Numbered from the stretch's first letter, positions 45,069-51,917 are shown. The stretch: 64,000 nt of DNA from Cytophagales bacterium UBA2561 (GCA_002340355.1 DDLX01000028.1:62001-126000), one strand, 5' to 3'. The notes: generated by a model not told the origin, from the letters alone. Numbers and translations are program-made.

Positions 45069-45446
45069 TTATTTTTTTTGCTTGACATTCCCCTGTTCAT
45101 CAACTTCAATTTGAAGAAGTTGCAACACCCGCTCAAGCAAATTGTAACGATTTTCTAATTCTTGGTAGTTTTTTTCAAGGTCGTCAAAATTTTGTTGGAG
45201 GCTTTCGTGTTCAGCACGAGTTATGCCGTCTATTTTTTGCCCCTTAATTTCTTCGGATTCACCAATTAAATAAAAATAATTCACACCATTTCGGACTAAA
45301 TATTCGACATACGAATAGTTAGGATTATCGGAATGTCCTCCTTCAATCCGAGAAATTGAGCCATTTGTTAAGCCTGCTTTCTTTGCAATCGCTTTTTGGG
45401 AAAAACCTAAATATTCTCTTGCCTTTTTGAATCTATCTTTTAACAT
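45069..45446 (-). CDS. XRE-family regulator 1 of the island (solo, partner lost)
   Basis: The 125-residue protein has an N-terminal XRE helix-turn-helix (REYLGFSQKAIAKKAGLTNG, SISRIEGG) and the linker VEYLVRNGVNYFYLIG. The C-terminal coiled coil is DGITRAEHESLQQNFDDLEK, then NYQELENRYNLLERVL, ending NVKQKK. The C-terminal ~65 residues are nearly identical to those of the three other regulators at 45558, 47682 and 48654. It lacks a divergent 96-residue partner: upstream are only a promoter-like stretch and half of the partner's terminator. It probably still binds its own operator. No phage genes are near it. Confidence 0.8.
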   Translation of the reverse strand: MLKDRFKKAREYLGFSQKAIAKKAGLTNGSISRIEGGHSDNPNYSYVEYLVRNGVNYFYLIGESEEIKGQKIDGITRAEHESLQQNFDDLEKNYQELENRYNLLERVLQLLQIEVDEQGNVKQKK

Positions 45447-45557
45447 ATTTAGATTTAATTGTATTTTAAAGGCAAAAAGAAACTTTGTTTTAATTTTTTA
45501 AAAGCTAAAGTTTGCATACCCCAATATTTTAGACTTACCAAGTTTTAAAATTGAATT
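45447..45557. other. Scar of a deleted partner gene
   Basis: Upstream of XRE-1 a promoter-like region (AAAGTTTGCATAC) is followed directly by AATATTTTAGACTTACCAAG, which is the start of the hairpin that ends the 96-residue genes elsewhere, and then by the end of XRE-2. The coding part of a partner (about 290 bp) would fit between the two, so it was probably deleted. Confidence 0.5.
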
Positions 45558-45944
45558 TTACTTTTTCTGCTTCACATTTCCCATCTCATCGACTTCAATT
45601 TGAAGTAGTTGCAAGACCCGTTCGAGCAAATTGTAACGATTTTCTAATTCTTGGTAGTTTTTTTCAAGCTCGTCAAAATTTTGTTGGAGGCTTTCATGTT
45701 CAGCACGAGTTATGCCGTCTATTTTTTGTCCTTTAATTTCTTCGGATTCACCAATTAAATAAAAATAATTCACACCATTTCGGACTAAATATTCAGTATA
45801 ATCAGGATTAATCTTTTCAGCAATATTGTTTTCAATTCGTTGAATGGTTTTATTAGGAATACCTGATTGAACTGCCGCTGCATTTCGGGTCAAATTTAAT
45901 TTTGTTCGAGCCAGTTCATATAACTTTCCTTTTTTTATTTTCAT
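45558..45944 (-). CDS. XRE-family regulator 2 of the island
   Basis: The 128-residue protein begins with a distinct helix-turn-helix (LARTKLNLTRNAAAVQSGIP then NKTIQRIENN). From YLVRNGVNYFYLIGESEEIK on it is nearly identical to XRE-1, including the GITRAEHESLQQNF coiled coil and NVKQKK end. The gene is divergent from the 96-residue gene at 46110 with 165 bp between. That gap contains ATTACCTAAT twice plus an inverted ATTAGG and a TTTTACAAT/ATTGTAAAA repeat, which are plausible operators for this protein. A coiled-coil end would serve dimerisation or partner contact. By design it looks like the regulator of its divergent partner. Confidence 0.82.
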   Translation of the reverse strand: MKIKKGKLYELARTKLNLTRNAAAVQSGIPNKTIQRIENNIAEKINPDYTEYLVRNGVNYFYLIGESEEIKGQKIDGITRAEHESLQQNFDELEKNYQELENRYNLLERVLQLLQIEVDEMGNVKQKK

Positions 45945-45985
45945 ATAAAATATAACTTTTACAATAATTTTAGAAAAATTGTAAA

Positions 45986-46034
45986 ATTACCTAATACTCA
46001 ATTAGGAAATATTACCTAATTTGATATAAATTTG
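45986..46034 (+). promoter_or_regulatory. Operator-like repeats and TAAATTTG box, unit 2
   Basis: ATTACCTAAT at 45986-45995 and 46011-46020 flank an inverted ATTAGGAAAT at 46001-46010. TAAATTTG (46027-46034) fits the Bacteroidota -7 box. The promoter would drive the 96-residue gene and be covered by XRE-2. Confidence 0.5.
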
Positions 46035-46109
46035 TAACATTCAAAATCACCTTTGCTGAAGGTCAAAAATTTAGGCAAAGATTCGATTCATTTCAAACCC
46101 TCAAAGATA

Positions 46110-46400
46110 ATGGAAACCTCAACAAAAAAAGAACCCCAAATCTCCAAAGATGACGTCTTTAACCAAGAATTTATTGCCTTTTTACGGATGTACGAAGAAG
46201 ATAAATGCAGTGAATTTTTGCATGATGCCTTGTATTATCTTTTTGCAGAGGGCGACCCACACGAACACAAACAAGAAGTTTCGCATACCTTATATTTTTT
46301 ACGGGATTACCTCAACAGACTGAGTGAAAAATATGTACCACCTGCTCCCCAACCACTTCGGCGAAACACTCTTTCAAAAAATTCAGAATTAACTAATTGA
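46110..46400 (+). CDS. 96-residue acidic helical protein of the island, copy 1
   Basis: The ATG at 46110 is shared by all three copies (leader CAAAGATA then ATGGAAACC), whereas the longer frame from 46053 has no ATG. The protein starts METSTKKEPQISKDD, has an acidic helical core (EFIAFLRMYEEDKCSEFLHD, ALYYLFAEGDPHEHKQEVSH, TLYFLRDYLNRLSEKY) and ends with a Pro-rich tail (PPAPQPLRRN). No known domain or toxin motif is recognised. The three copies are almost identical, unlike the N-termini of the paired regulators. It has His/Glu/Asp clusters (GDPHEHKQEVSH) that could bind metal. The constant partner suggests a protein that contacts the conserved coiled coil of the XRE proteins, but this is inference. 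Confidence 0.75.
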   Translation: METSTKKEPQISKDDVFNQEFIAFLRMYEEDKCSEFLHDALYYLFAEGDPHEHKQEVSHTLYFLRDYLNRLSEKYVPPAPQPLRRNTLSKNSELTN

Positions 46401-46413
46401 ATTTTACTATTTT

Positions 46414-46446
46414 AGACTTACTAGGTTTTTAAAACTTGGTAAGTCT
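46414..46446 (+). terminator. Hairpin after 96-residue gene, copy 1
   Basis: AGACTTACTAGGTTTT pairs with AAAACTTGGTAAGTCT apart from G-U pairs. It lies 13 bp after the stop and is preceded by TTTT. Confidence 0.6.
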
Positions 46447-46470
46447 AGTACTTATTGATTTTTCATAGGT

Positions 46471-46746
46471 TTAATAGGATAGCGATTTTTTCAGTGCCTC
46501 AATTTCTTCCAAAGTCAAGCCTGTCAAATCTTGAATTGTTTGATTATCAAAACCAGATTGAATTAAATTTTTAGCAATTTCAATATTTGCTTGATATTTT
46601 CCTTCTTGAATACCTTTTTCAAATCCGTCTTTTTTAGCTGTTTCAATAGTATTGTGATAATCCCGATAATATTTCAAACGTTCTTCGTATTGAAAACGCT
46701 CTTTTTCATTCAACTGCTCGAATTCTTGTTGAGAAAGTATTTTCAT
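46471..46746 (-). CDS. Separate C-terminal-domain paralogue of the Rpn nuclease
   Basis: The 91-residue product matches only the last ~80 residues of the Rpn protein encoded just upstream. Shared blocks are RIQYEESLKEYRDYYNTI against RFQYEERLKYYRDYHNTI, then IEIAK.LI and the end TGLTQTEIEALKESLF against TGLTLEEIEALKKSLS. Its ATG shares one base with the Rpn stop (TAATG), so the two are translated together. It has its own N-terminus (MKILSQQEFEQLNEK), so it is a duplicated domain gene rather than a frameshift product. In E. coli, Rpn genes are reported to make a small C-terminal protein that inhibits the full-length toxin; this gene could do that job as a separate unit. Confidence 0.7.
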   Translation of the reverse strand: MKILSQQEFEQLNEKERFQYEERLKYYRDYHNTIETAKKDGFEKGIQEGKYQANIEIAKNLIQSGFDNQTIQDLTGLTLEEIEALKKSLSY

Positions 46747-47597
46747 TAGAATAGTGATTCTTTGAGTGCTTCAATTTCAGTTTGTGTTAAACCCGTTGCA
46801 TTTTTAATAACTTGAATATCTACATTTTGAGTTATTAAACTTTTGGCAATTTCGATTTTTTCTTCTTTTCTACCTTCCATTCTTGCATCCTTTTCGGCGG
46901 TAGCAATGGTGTTGTAATAATCCCGATATTCTTTCAAACTTTCTTCATACTGGATACGGTCTTTGGGGGCATAATTGCTGACTTCTGCCAAATTGAAGAT
47001 TTTCTTAAACAAAAAAGCCTGCAAACGAGGCGGAATTTCGTCCAGCTCTGAAATATTTTTCAGTAGATAAAGCCATTTATCATAATTGCTTTCTAATTCG
47101 TCTTCCGTTTTCTTGAATTTGGGCATTTCCAAATAAATGAATCGCAATTTATCCGAAAACTGCATCTGATTTTCAGTATCATACAAAATTACATCCGATT
47201 TGACGTTTTCATGTCCCATACCCGCAAACTCAAAATCCATTATCGCAATCGTATAAACGGCTTGCCAATTATAATCCCATTTTCCTCGTTTGGATTGGTC
47301 ATCAATCGCTCGACTGGCATAAAAAATACTTCGTTCTTTGAAAAACTCCTGCTTTGCCCGTTGTAATTCAACAATAAATTTTTCGCCTTTGTCATTTTCA
47401 CAATACAAATCAAAAATGGCTTTTCGCTCTAAAATATTACTGCCCAACATTTCGGTATTCAGAAACTGAAGGTCGATAATCGTCTGTTTATCCGCCAAAA
47501 GTGTATTCAAAAAATCCAGTAAAATATCTTTATTTTCTTCGGTTCCAAAAATTCGCTTGAATCCAAAATCGGTAAAAAGATTGATGTAACGTCCCAT
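46746..47597 (-). CDS. Rpn-family PD-(D/E)XK nuclease (recombination-promoting nuclease/putative transposase)
   Basis: The ATG at 47597 gives MGRYINLFTDFGFKRIFGTE, the standard start of this family; a TTG at 47624 adds nine residues. The product has 283 residues. The nuclease core reads RKAIFDLYCENDKGEKFIVE, then LQRAKQEFFKERSIFYASR, with the D and ExQ of the PD-(D/E)XK site. The C-terminal ~75 residues form the coiled/helical domain. Rpn proteins cut DNA and have been linked to RecA-independent recombination and to phage defence. It is placed inside an island of repeated regulator/partner units, which fits a defence or mobile role. The gene directly downstream repeats its C-terminal domain. 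Confidence 0.82.
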   Translation of the reverse strand: MGRYINLFTDFGFKRIFGTEENKDILLDFLNTLLADKQTIIDLQFLNTEMLGSNILERKAIFDLYCENDKGEKFIVELQRAKQEFFKERSIFYASRAIDDQSKRGKWDYNWQAVYTIAIMDFEFAGMGHENVKSDVILYDTENQMQFSDKLRFIYLEMPKFKKTEDELESNYDKWLYLLKNISELDEIPPRLQAFLFKKIFNLAEVSNYAPKDRIQYEESLKEYRDYYNTIATAEKDARMEGRKEEKIEIAKSLITQNVDIQVIKNATGLTQTEIEALKESLF

Positions 47598-47681
47598 GAC
47601 TTTGAGGTATTTTGCTTTGGACAAAAATATAAATTTTAAAATAAGTACAATAACGAAATCGCAGGAGGTGATTTTGAATAG

Positions 47682-48065
47682 TTACTTTTTCTGTTTCACA
47701 TTTCCTACTTCATCGACTTCAATTTGAAGAAGTTCCAAGACCCGTTCAAGCAAGTTATAACGATTTTCTAATTCTTGGTAGTTTTTTTCAAGGTCATCAA
47801 AATTTTGTTGGAGGCTTTCGTGTTCAGCACGGGTTACGCCGTCTATTTTTTGCCCTTCAATTTCATCCGATTGACCAATTAAAAAATAGGGATTAATTCC
47901 TTGTTCAATCAAAAATTTGGTATAAATCCAGTTTGGATTACTCACTTTTTCAGATTCTGCGCCTCGAATTGCACCTTGGGTTAAGCCCGTCAATTCCGCC
48001 GCTTTCCGTTGTGATAATTTGAGATATTTTCGTGCTTTTTTATAAGATTCTTGAACCTTACCCAT
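47682..48065 (-). CDS. XRE-family regulator 3 of the island
   Basis: The 127-residue protein has its own helix-turn-helix (ARKYLKLSQRKAAELTGLTQ then GAIRGAESEK) and the linker TKFLIEQGINPYFLIGQSDE. The coiled-coil end DGVTRAEHESLQQNFDDLEK through NVKQKK is shared with the other three. It is divergent from the 96-residue gene at 48310, with 244 bp between them. A 37-bp near-perfect palindrome at 48104-48140 lies 39 bp from its start and is the obvious operator. It reads leftward towards the Rpn gene, ending 85 bp before it. Confidence 0.82.
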   Translation of the reverse strand: MGKVQESYKKARKYLKLSQRKAAELTGLTQGAIRGAESEKVSNPNWIYTKFLIEQGINPYFLIGQSDEIEGQKIDGVTRAEHESLQQNFDDLEKNYQELENRYNLLERVLELLQIEVDEVGNVKQKK

Positions 48066-48103
48066 AAAAAAAGTGATTATTCTACTAATTTTAAATTGAA
48101 ATG

Positions 48104-48140
48104 AGATTTTTATAGCTCAAATTTTGAGTTTTAAAAATCT
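48104..48140. promoter_or_regulatory. 37-bp near-palindrome, likely operator of unit 3
   Basis: AGATTTTTATAGCTCAAA (48104-48121) and TTTGAGTTTTAAAAATCT (48123-48140) are inverted with two mismatches around a central T. Six bases further, TAAATTTG (48147-48154) matches the -7 box of the 96-residue gene, so a bound XRE-3 dimer would cover or flank the promoter. Confidence 0.6.
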
Positions 48141-48309
48141 CTATATTAAATTTGTAATATACAAAAAATTTAAAATCGCCTTTGTCGAAGTTTCAAACTA
48201 AACATCCCAAATCCCTTAAAAACCAACAAAGTAAAATTCTTCTCTTTACAAGGGGGTTAAGTAGTAAAAGTTTGTCAAAAGTTCGATTCATTTCAAACCC
48301 TCAAAGATA

Positions 48310-48600
48310 ATGGAAACCTCAACAAAAAAAGAACCCAAACTCTCCAAAGATGAAGTCTTTAACGAAGAATTTATTGCCTTTTTACGGATGTACGAAGAAG
48401 ATAAATGCAGTGAATTTTTGCATGATGCCTTGTATTATCTTTTTGCCGAAGGCGACCCACACGAACACAAACAAGAAGTTTCGCATACCTTATATTTTTT
48501 ACGGGATTACCTCAATAGACTCAGTGAAAAATATGTACCGCTTGCTCCCCAACCACTTCGGCGAAACACTCTTTCAAAAAAATTAGAATTAACTACTTGA
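48310..48600 (+). CDS. 96-residue acidic helical protein of the island, copy 2
   Basis: This copy starts METSTKKEPKLSKDEV and is otherwise almost identical to copies 1 and 3 through FIAFLRMYEEDKCSEFLHDA and FLRDYLNRLSEKYVPL. Its leader repeats the shared GTTCGATTCATTTCAAACCC block, but about 80 bp of extra sequence (48195-48275) separate this from the promoter, breaking the palindrome seen in copy 3. The protein has no recognised domain. It pairs with XRE-3. Confidence 0.75.
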   Translation: METSTKKEPKLSKDEVFNEEFIAFLRMYEEDKCSEFLHDALYYLFAEGDPHEHKQEVSHTLYFLRDYLNRLSEKYVPLAPQPLRRNTLSKKLELTT

Positions 48601-48613
48601 ATTCTAATATTTT

Positions 48614-48647
48614 AGACCATTCAAATCTTCGAAGACTTGAATGGTCT
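48614..48647. terminator. 34-nt hairpin between copy 2 and XRE-4
   Basis: AGACCATTCAA pairs with TTGAATGGTCT around a self-complementary TCTTCGAAGA centre. An identical hairpin ends copy 3 at 49518-49551. It serves the convergent copy 2 and XRE-4 genes. Confidence 0.7.
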
Positions 48648-48653
48648 TGGGTT

Positions 48654-49052
48654 TTACTTTTTTTGCTTTACATTTCCCACCTCATCAACTTCAATTTGAA
48701 GAAGTTCTAAGACCCGTTCAAGCAAGTTATAACGATTTTCTAATTCTTGGTAGTTTTTTTCAAGGTCATCAAAATTTTGTTGGAGGGTTTCATGTTCAGC
48801 ACGAGTTATGCCGTCTATTTTTTGTCCTTCGATTTGGTCAGATAATCCCGTCAAATAAAAATAATTAATTCCTTTTTCGACTAAAAATTTAGTATAATCA
48901 TGATTGGGATGTTGGGTTTTTCCTGTTTCCACCTTAGAAATAGAAACTTCGGAGATGCCTAAAGTTTTGGCAACATCTTTTTGATTTAAATTCAAATATC
49001 TACGAGCAGTTTTATAAAGTTGTGCTATGCTTTTTCCCATTTTTAATTTCAT
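48654..49052 (-). CDS. XRE-family regulator 4 of the island
   Basis: The 132-residue protein has a helix-turn-helix of its own (ARRYLNLNQKDVAKTLGISE then VSISKVETGK), the linker TKFLVEKGINYFYLTG and the common coiled coil (GITRAEHETLQQNFDDLEK to NVKQKK). It is divergent from copy 3 at 49214 with 161 bp between. AAACTTTTGTT and AACAAAAGTTT arms (49068-49078 and 49107-49117) give a likely operator. Thus each regulator of the island has different recognition helices and different arms, but the same C-terminal half. Confidence 0.82.
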   Translation of the reverse strand: MKLKMGKSIAQLYKTARRYLNLNQKDVAKTLGISEVSISKVETGKTQHPNHDYTKFLVEKGINYFYLTGLSDQIEGQKIDGITRAEHETLQQNFDDLEKNYQELENRYNLLERVLELLQIEVDEVGNVKQKK

Positions 49053-49067
49053 TTCTCTAACAAAACA

Positions 49068-49129
49068 AAACTTTTGTTGTTATTTTTTTAATTTTTGTTT
49101 ATTTTAAACAAAAGTTTATTTTATTTTTG
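49068..49129 (+). promoter_or_regulatory. Inverted arms and TATTTTTG box, unit 4
   Basis: Perfect 11-bp arms at 49068-49078 and 49107-49117 lie just upstream of TATTTTTG (49122-49129), the -7 box candidate of the 96-residue gene. The box is followed by TAGCATACAAAATATTCAAA, matching the start region of the other units. Confidence 0.55.
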
Positions 49130-49155
49130 TAGCATACAAAATATTCAAAATCACC

Positions 49156-49183
49156 TTTGACAAAGTTTCGAAACTTTGTCAAA
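49156..49183 (+). repeat. 28-bp perfect palindrome in the leader of copy 3
   Basis: TTTGACAAAGTTTC followed by its exact reverse complement lies 30 bp before the start of copy 3. The halves are present but interrupted or changed in the leaders of copies 1 and 2. It may be a second operator or an RNA hairpin in the leader. Confidence 0.6.
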
Positions 49184-49213
49184 AGTTCGATTCATTTCAA
49201 ACCCTCAAAGATA

Positions 49214-49504
49214 ATGGAAACCTCAACAAAAAAAGAACCCCAAATCTCCAAAGATGACGTCTTTAACGAAGAATTTATTGCCTTTTTACGGATGTACGAA
49301 GAAGATAAATGCAGTGAATTTTTGCATGATGCCTTGTATTATCTTTTTGCCGAAGGCGACCCACACGAACACAAACAAGAAGTGTCACATACCCTATATT
49401 TTTTACGGGATTACCTCAACAGACTGAGTGAAAAATATTTACCGCTTGCTCCCCAACCACTTCGGCAAAACATTCTTTCAAAAAACTTAGAACTAACTAA
49501 TTGA
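49214..49504 (+). CDS. 96-residue acidic helical protein of the island, copy 3
   Basis: The protein starts METSTKKEPQISKDDV and differs from copies 1 and 2 at only a few positions (for example YLPLAPQPLRQNILSKN near the end). The start codon choice is fixed by the conserved leader and the ATG common to all copies. It pairs with XRE-4. A perfect palindrome lies in its leader, and an identical hairpin to that of copy 2 follows its stop. No domain is recognised. Confidence 0.75.
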   Translation: METSTKKEPQISKDDVFNEEFIAFLRMYEEDKCSEFLHDALYYLFAEGDPHEHKQEVSHTLYFLRDYLNRLSEKYLPLAPQPLRQNILSKNLELTN

Positions 49505-49517
49505 ATTCTACTATTTT

Positions 49518-49551
49518 AGACCATTCAAATCTTCGAAGACTTGAATGGTCT
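49518..49551. terminator. 34-nt hairpin after copy 3
   Basis: It is identical to the hairpin at 48614-48647 (AGACCATTCAA...TTGAATGGTCT), followed by GAGGAAAAA. It marks the right end of the island. Confidence 0.7.
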
Positions 49552-49611
49552 GAGGAAAAATCTAAGGTTTTAAGTCCTTGTCGTTTATAGTGTTTGTAAT
49601 TAAATTATTTT

Positions 49612-50853
49612 TCAAAATCTAGATTCAAAATCTAGAATCGTTTTTTCAATAATATCAGCACATTCATGCAATTGACTTTCTGTAATTACCAAGGGAGGCG
49701 CAAAACGAATAATATTCCCATGAGTTGGCTTGGCTAATAATCCGTTGTTTTTCAAGGCAATACAAATATCCCAAGCCGTAGAACTTTCTTCGGTATCATT
49801 GATGATAATGGCATTAAGTAAGCCTTTTCCACGTACTAAATTGACCAAATCCGATTTTTGAATCAAACTTTCCATTCGTTCTCGAAAAATACCCCCAAGT
49901 CGTTCCGCATTTTCGGCTAATTTTTCATCCTTAACGACTTGTAAAGCCTCCATAGCCACCGCACACGCCAAAGGATTTCCGCCATACGTAGAGCCATGTT
50001 CACCAGCTTTAATCGTAAGCATAATTTCATCTCGTGCTAACACTGCCGAAACAGGCAAAACTCCTCCCGAAAGGGCTTTTCCCAAAATCAAAATATCAGG
50101 TTTTACGTTGGCATGGTCGCAAGCTAACCGTTTACCTGTTCGGGCAATTCCTGTCTGAACTTCATCCGCAATAAATAGAACATTTTTAGCCTTGCACAAT
50201 TCGGCAACTTTAGGCAAATAATCTTCGTCAGGAACAACAACTCCTGCTTCACCCTGAATTGGTTCAACCATAAAACCAGCTACATTAGGGTCTTCCAATT
50301 TTTGGGCTAAAGTTTCTAAATCATTATAAGGAACTAACTCATAACCTGACATATAAGGACCAAAACCTTCATAACTCGAAGGATCAGTAGATGAGGAAAT
50401 AGCGGCTAAAGTCCGTCCCCAAAAGTTACCTGTGGCAAAAATAATTTTGGCTTGATTATCAGGAATACCTTTGACTTCATAGCCCCATTTTCGACATAGC
50501 TTCACAGCAGTTTCCCCGCCTTCTACGCCTGTATTCATGGGCAAAACTTTGTCATACCCAAAATAATCAGACATATATTTTTCATAAACTCCTAAAATAT
50601 CGTTATGAAATGCTCGTGAAGTGAGGGTTAATTTGGTGGCTTGTTCTTGTAAAGCCTTCAAAATTCGAGGGTGGCAATGTCCTTGATTTACAGCACTATA
50701 TGCGGATAAAAAATCAAAATATTGTTTGCCTTCGACATCCCAAAGAAACACACCTTCACCTTTGTTCAAAACAACAGGAAGAGGATGATAATTATGTGCG
50801 CCATAACGGTCTTCGAGTTGAATAGCTTCTTGACTTGTCTTAACTTGCATCAT
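49612..50853 (-). CDS. rocD: Ornithine aminotransferase
   Basis: The 413-residue class III PLP aminotransferase starts with EDRYGAHNYHPLPVVLNKGE, typical of ornithine-oxo-acid transaminase. Further signatures are DFLSAYSAVNQGHCHPRI, MNTGVEGGETAVKLCRKWGY, FWGRTLAAIS, EPIQGEAGVVVP, the DEVQTGIARTGK block and the PLP Lys in LILGKALSGG. It converts ornithine and 2-oxoglutarate to glutamate semialdehyde and glutamate, linking arginine and proline metabolism. The length is normal and no other arg/pro genes adjoin it. Two ATG codons stand side by side (50853 and 50850); either may be used. Confidence 0.94.
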   Translation of the reverse strand: MMQVKTSQEAIQLEDRYGAHNYHPLPVVLNKGEGVFLWDVEGKQYFDFLSAYSAVNQGHCHPRILKALQEQATKLTLTSRAFHNDILGVYEKYMSDYFGYDKVLPMNTGVEGGETAVKLCRKWGYEVKGIPDNQAKIIFATGNFWGRTLAAISSSTDPSSYEGFGPYMSGYELVPYNDLETLAQKLEDPNVAGFMVEPIQGEAGVVVPDEDYLPKVAELCKAKNVLFIADEVQTGIARTGKRLACDHANVKPDILILGKALSGGVLPVSAVLARDEIMLTIKAGEHGSTYGGNPLACAVAMEALQVVKDEKLAENAERLGGIFRERMESLIQKSDLVNLVRGKGLLNAIIINDTEESSTAWDICIALKNNGLLAKPTHGNIIRFAPPLVITESQLHECADIIEKTILDFESRF

Positions 50854-50993
50854 TAGTTTTTATTGGTTAATTTTTATACGTCTTGACTGATTGCAAATTT
50901 AGAAAAACCAAGTTCAATAAAAGTAATATAATTCATTTTTAAGATAAAAAATCGAAAAAAATGCAATTTAAGTAATACTAAGATTGGAGAAAA

Positions 50994-51917
50994 ATGAGAG
51001 AAAAACATACGCAAATTATAAAAGAGACTGCCAAAAAATTAGGTTTTGAAGGTTGTGGGATTTCGAAGGCAGAATTCTTAGAAAATGAAGCTCCTCGATT
51101 AGAAAATTGGCTCAATCAAAATTATCATGGTAAAATGGGCTATATGGCAAATCACTTTGACAAACGACTTGATCCGACCAAGTTAGTTCCTGATGCAAAG
51201 TCTGTTATTTCTCTGCTTTTTAACTACTTCCCAAAGGAAGAACTTTGGCACGAAGACGAAGATTTAAAGATTTCCAAATATGCTTATGGCAAGGACTATC
51301 ATTTCGTAATTAAGGATAAACTAAAAACTTTTTTTCAAATTTTACAAGAAGAAATCGGAGAAGTCAATGGACGAGTTTTTGTTGATTCTGCGCCTGTCAT
51401 GGAGAAAACTTGGGCGGCTCGAAGTGGATTAGGCTGGGTTGGTAAAAATAGTAATTTAATTACCAGAAAAATCGGAAGTTTTATCTTTTTAGCCGAACTC
51501 ATTCTAGATCTTGAATTAGAGACCGACTGCCCAATTCCCGATTATTGTGGAACATGTACCCGTTGTATAGATGCCTGTCCTACGGATGCGATTGTTGAAC
51601 CGTATGTAGTTAATGGAAGCAAATGTATTTCTTACTTCACTATTGAATTGAAAGATGAAATTCCGACTGACACACAAGGAAAATTTCAGAATTGGATTTT
51701 CGGTTGTGATATTTGTCAAGATGTTTGTCCTTGGAATCGATTTTCTAAACCTCATCAAATTCCTGATTTTGAGCCACATTCAAAATTAAAAACCATGAAA
51801 AGCTCGGACTGGCAAGAACTAACCCAAGAACTTTTTCGGGAAATTTTCAAAAAATCAGCAGTCAAACGTACTAAACTAAAAGGTCTTCAACAAAATATTC
51901 GATTTGTTACACAATAA
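50994..51917 (+). CDS. queG: Epoxyqueuosine reductase
   Basis: The 307-residue protein has the QueG layout: an N-terminal cobalamin-binding domain (GFEGCGISKAEFLENEAPRL, YHGKMGYMANHFDKRLDP), VFVDSAPVMEKTWAARSGLG, then two ferredoxin-type iron-sulphur motifs, YCGTCTRCIDACPTDAI and CDICQDVCPWN. It performs the last step of queuosine synthesis, reducing epoxyqueuosine to queuosine in tRNA. The C-terminus is the short form that lacks HEAT repeats. The gene is divergent from rocD and probably monocistronic. Confidence 0.94.
   Translation: MREKHTQIIKETAKKLGFEGCGISKAEFLENEAPRLENWLNQNYHGKMGYMANHFDKRLDPTKLVPDAKSVISLLFNYFPKEELWHEDEDLKISKYAYGKDYHFVIKDKLKTFFQILQEEIGEVNGRVFVDSAPVMEKTWAARSGLGWVGKNSNLITRKIGSFIFLAELILDLELETDCPIPDYCGTCTRCIDACPTDAIVEPYVVNGSKCISYFTIELKDEIPTDTQGKFQNWIFGCDICQDVCPWNRFSKPHQIPDFEPHSKLKTMKSSDWQELTQELFREIFKKSAVKRTKLKGLQQNIRFVTQ

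Noticed and set aside
45551..45736. Plus-strand frames opposite the XRE coiled coils (also 48641-48868)
   Set aside because: They are antisense to the conserved C-terminal halves of XRE-2 and XRE-4. Both appear because the coding strand is repeated, not because there is a second gene.
48350..48586. 78-codon frame inside 96-residue gene copy 2
   Set aside because: It is shifted against the shared frame of the three copies. Copies 1 and 3 have no equivalent, so it is a shadow.
45069..49551. Prophage or integrative element
   Set aside because: The XRE genes and Rpn might suggest a phage, but there is no integrase, terminase, capsid or tail gene, and no flanking attachment repeats or tRNA are visible.
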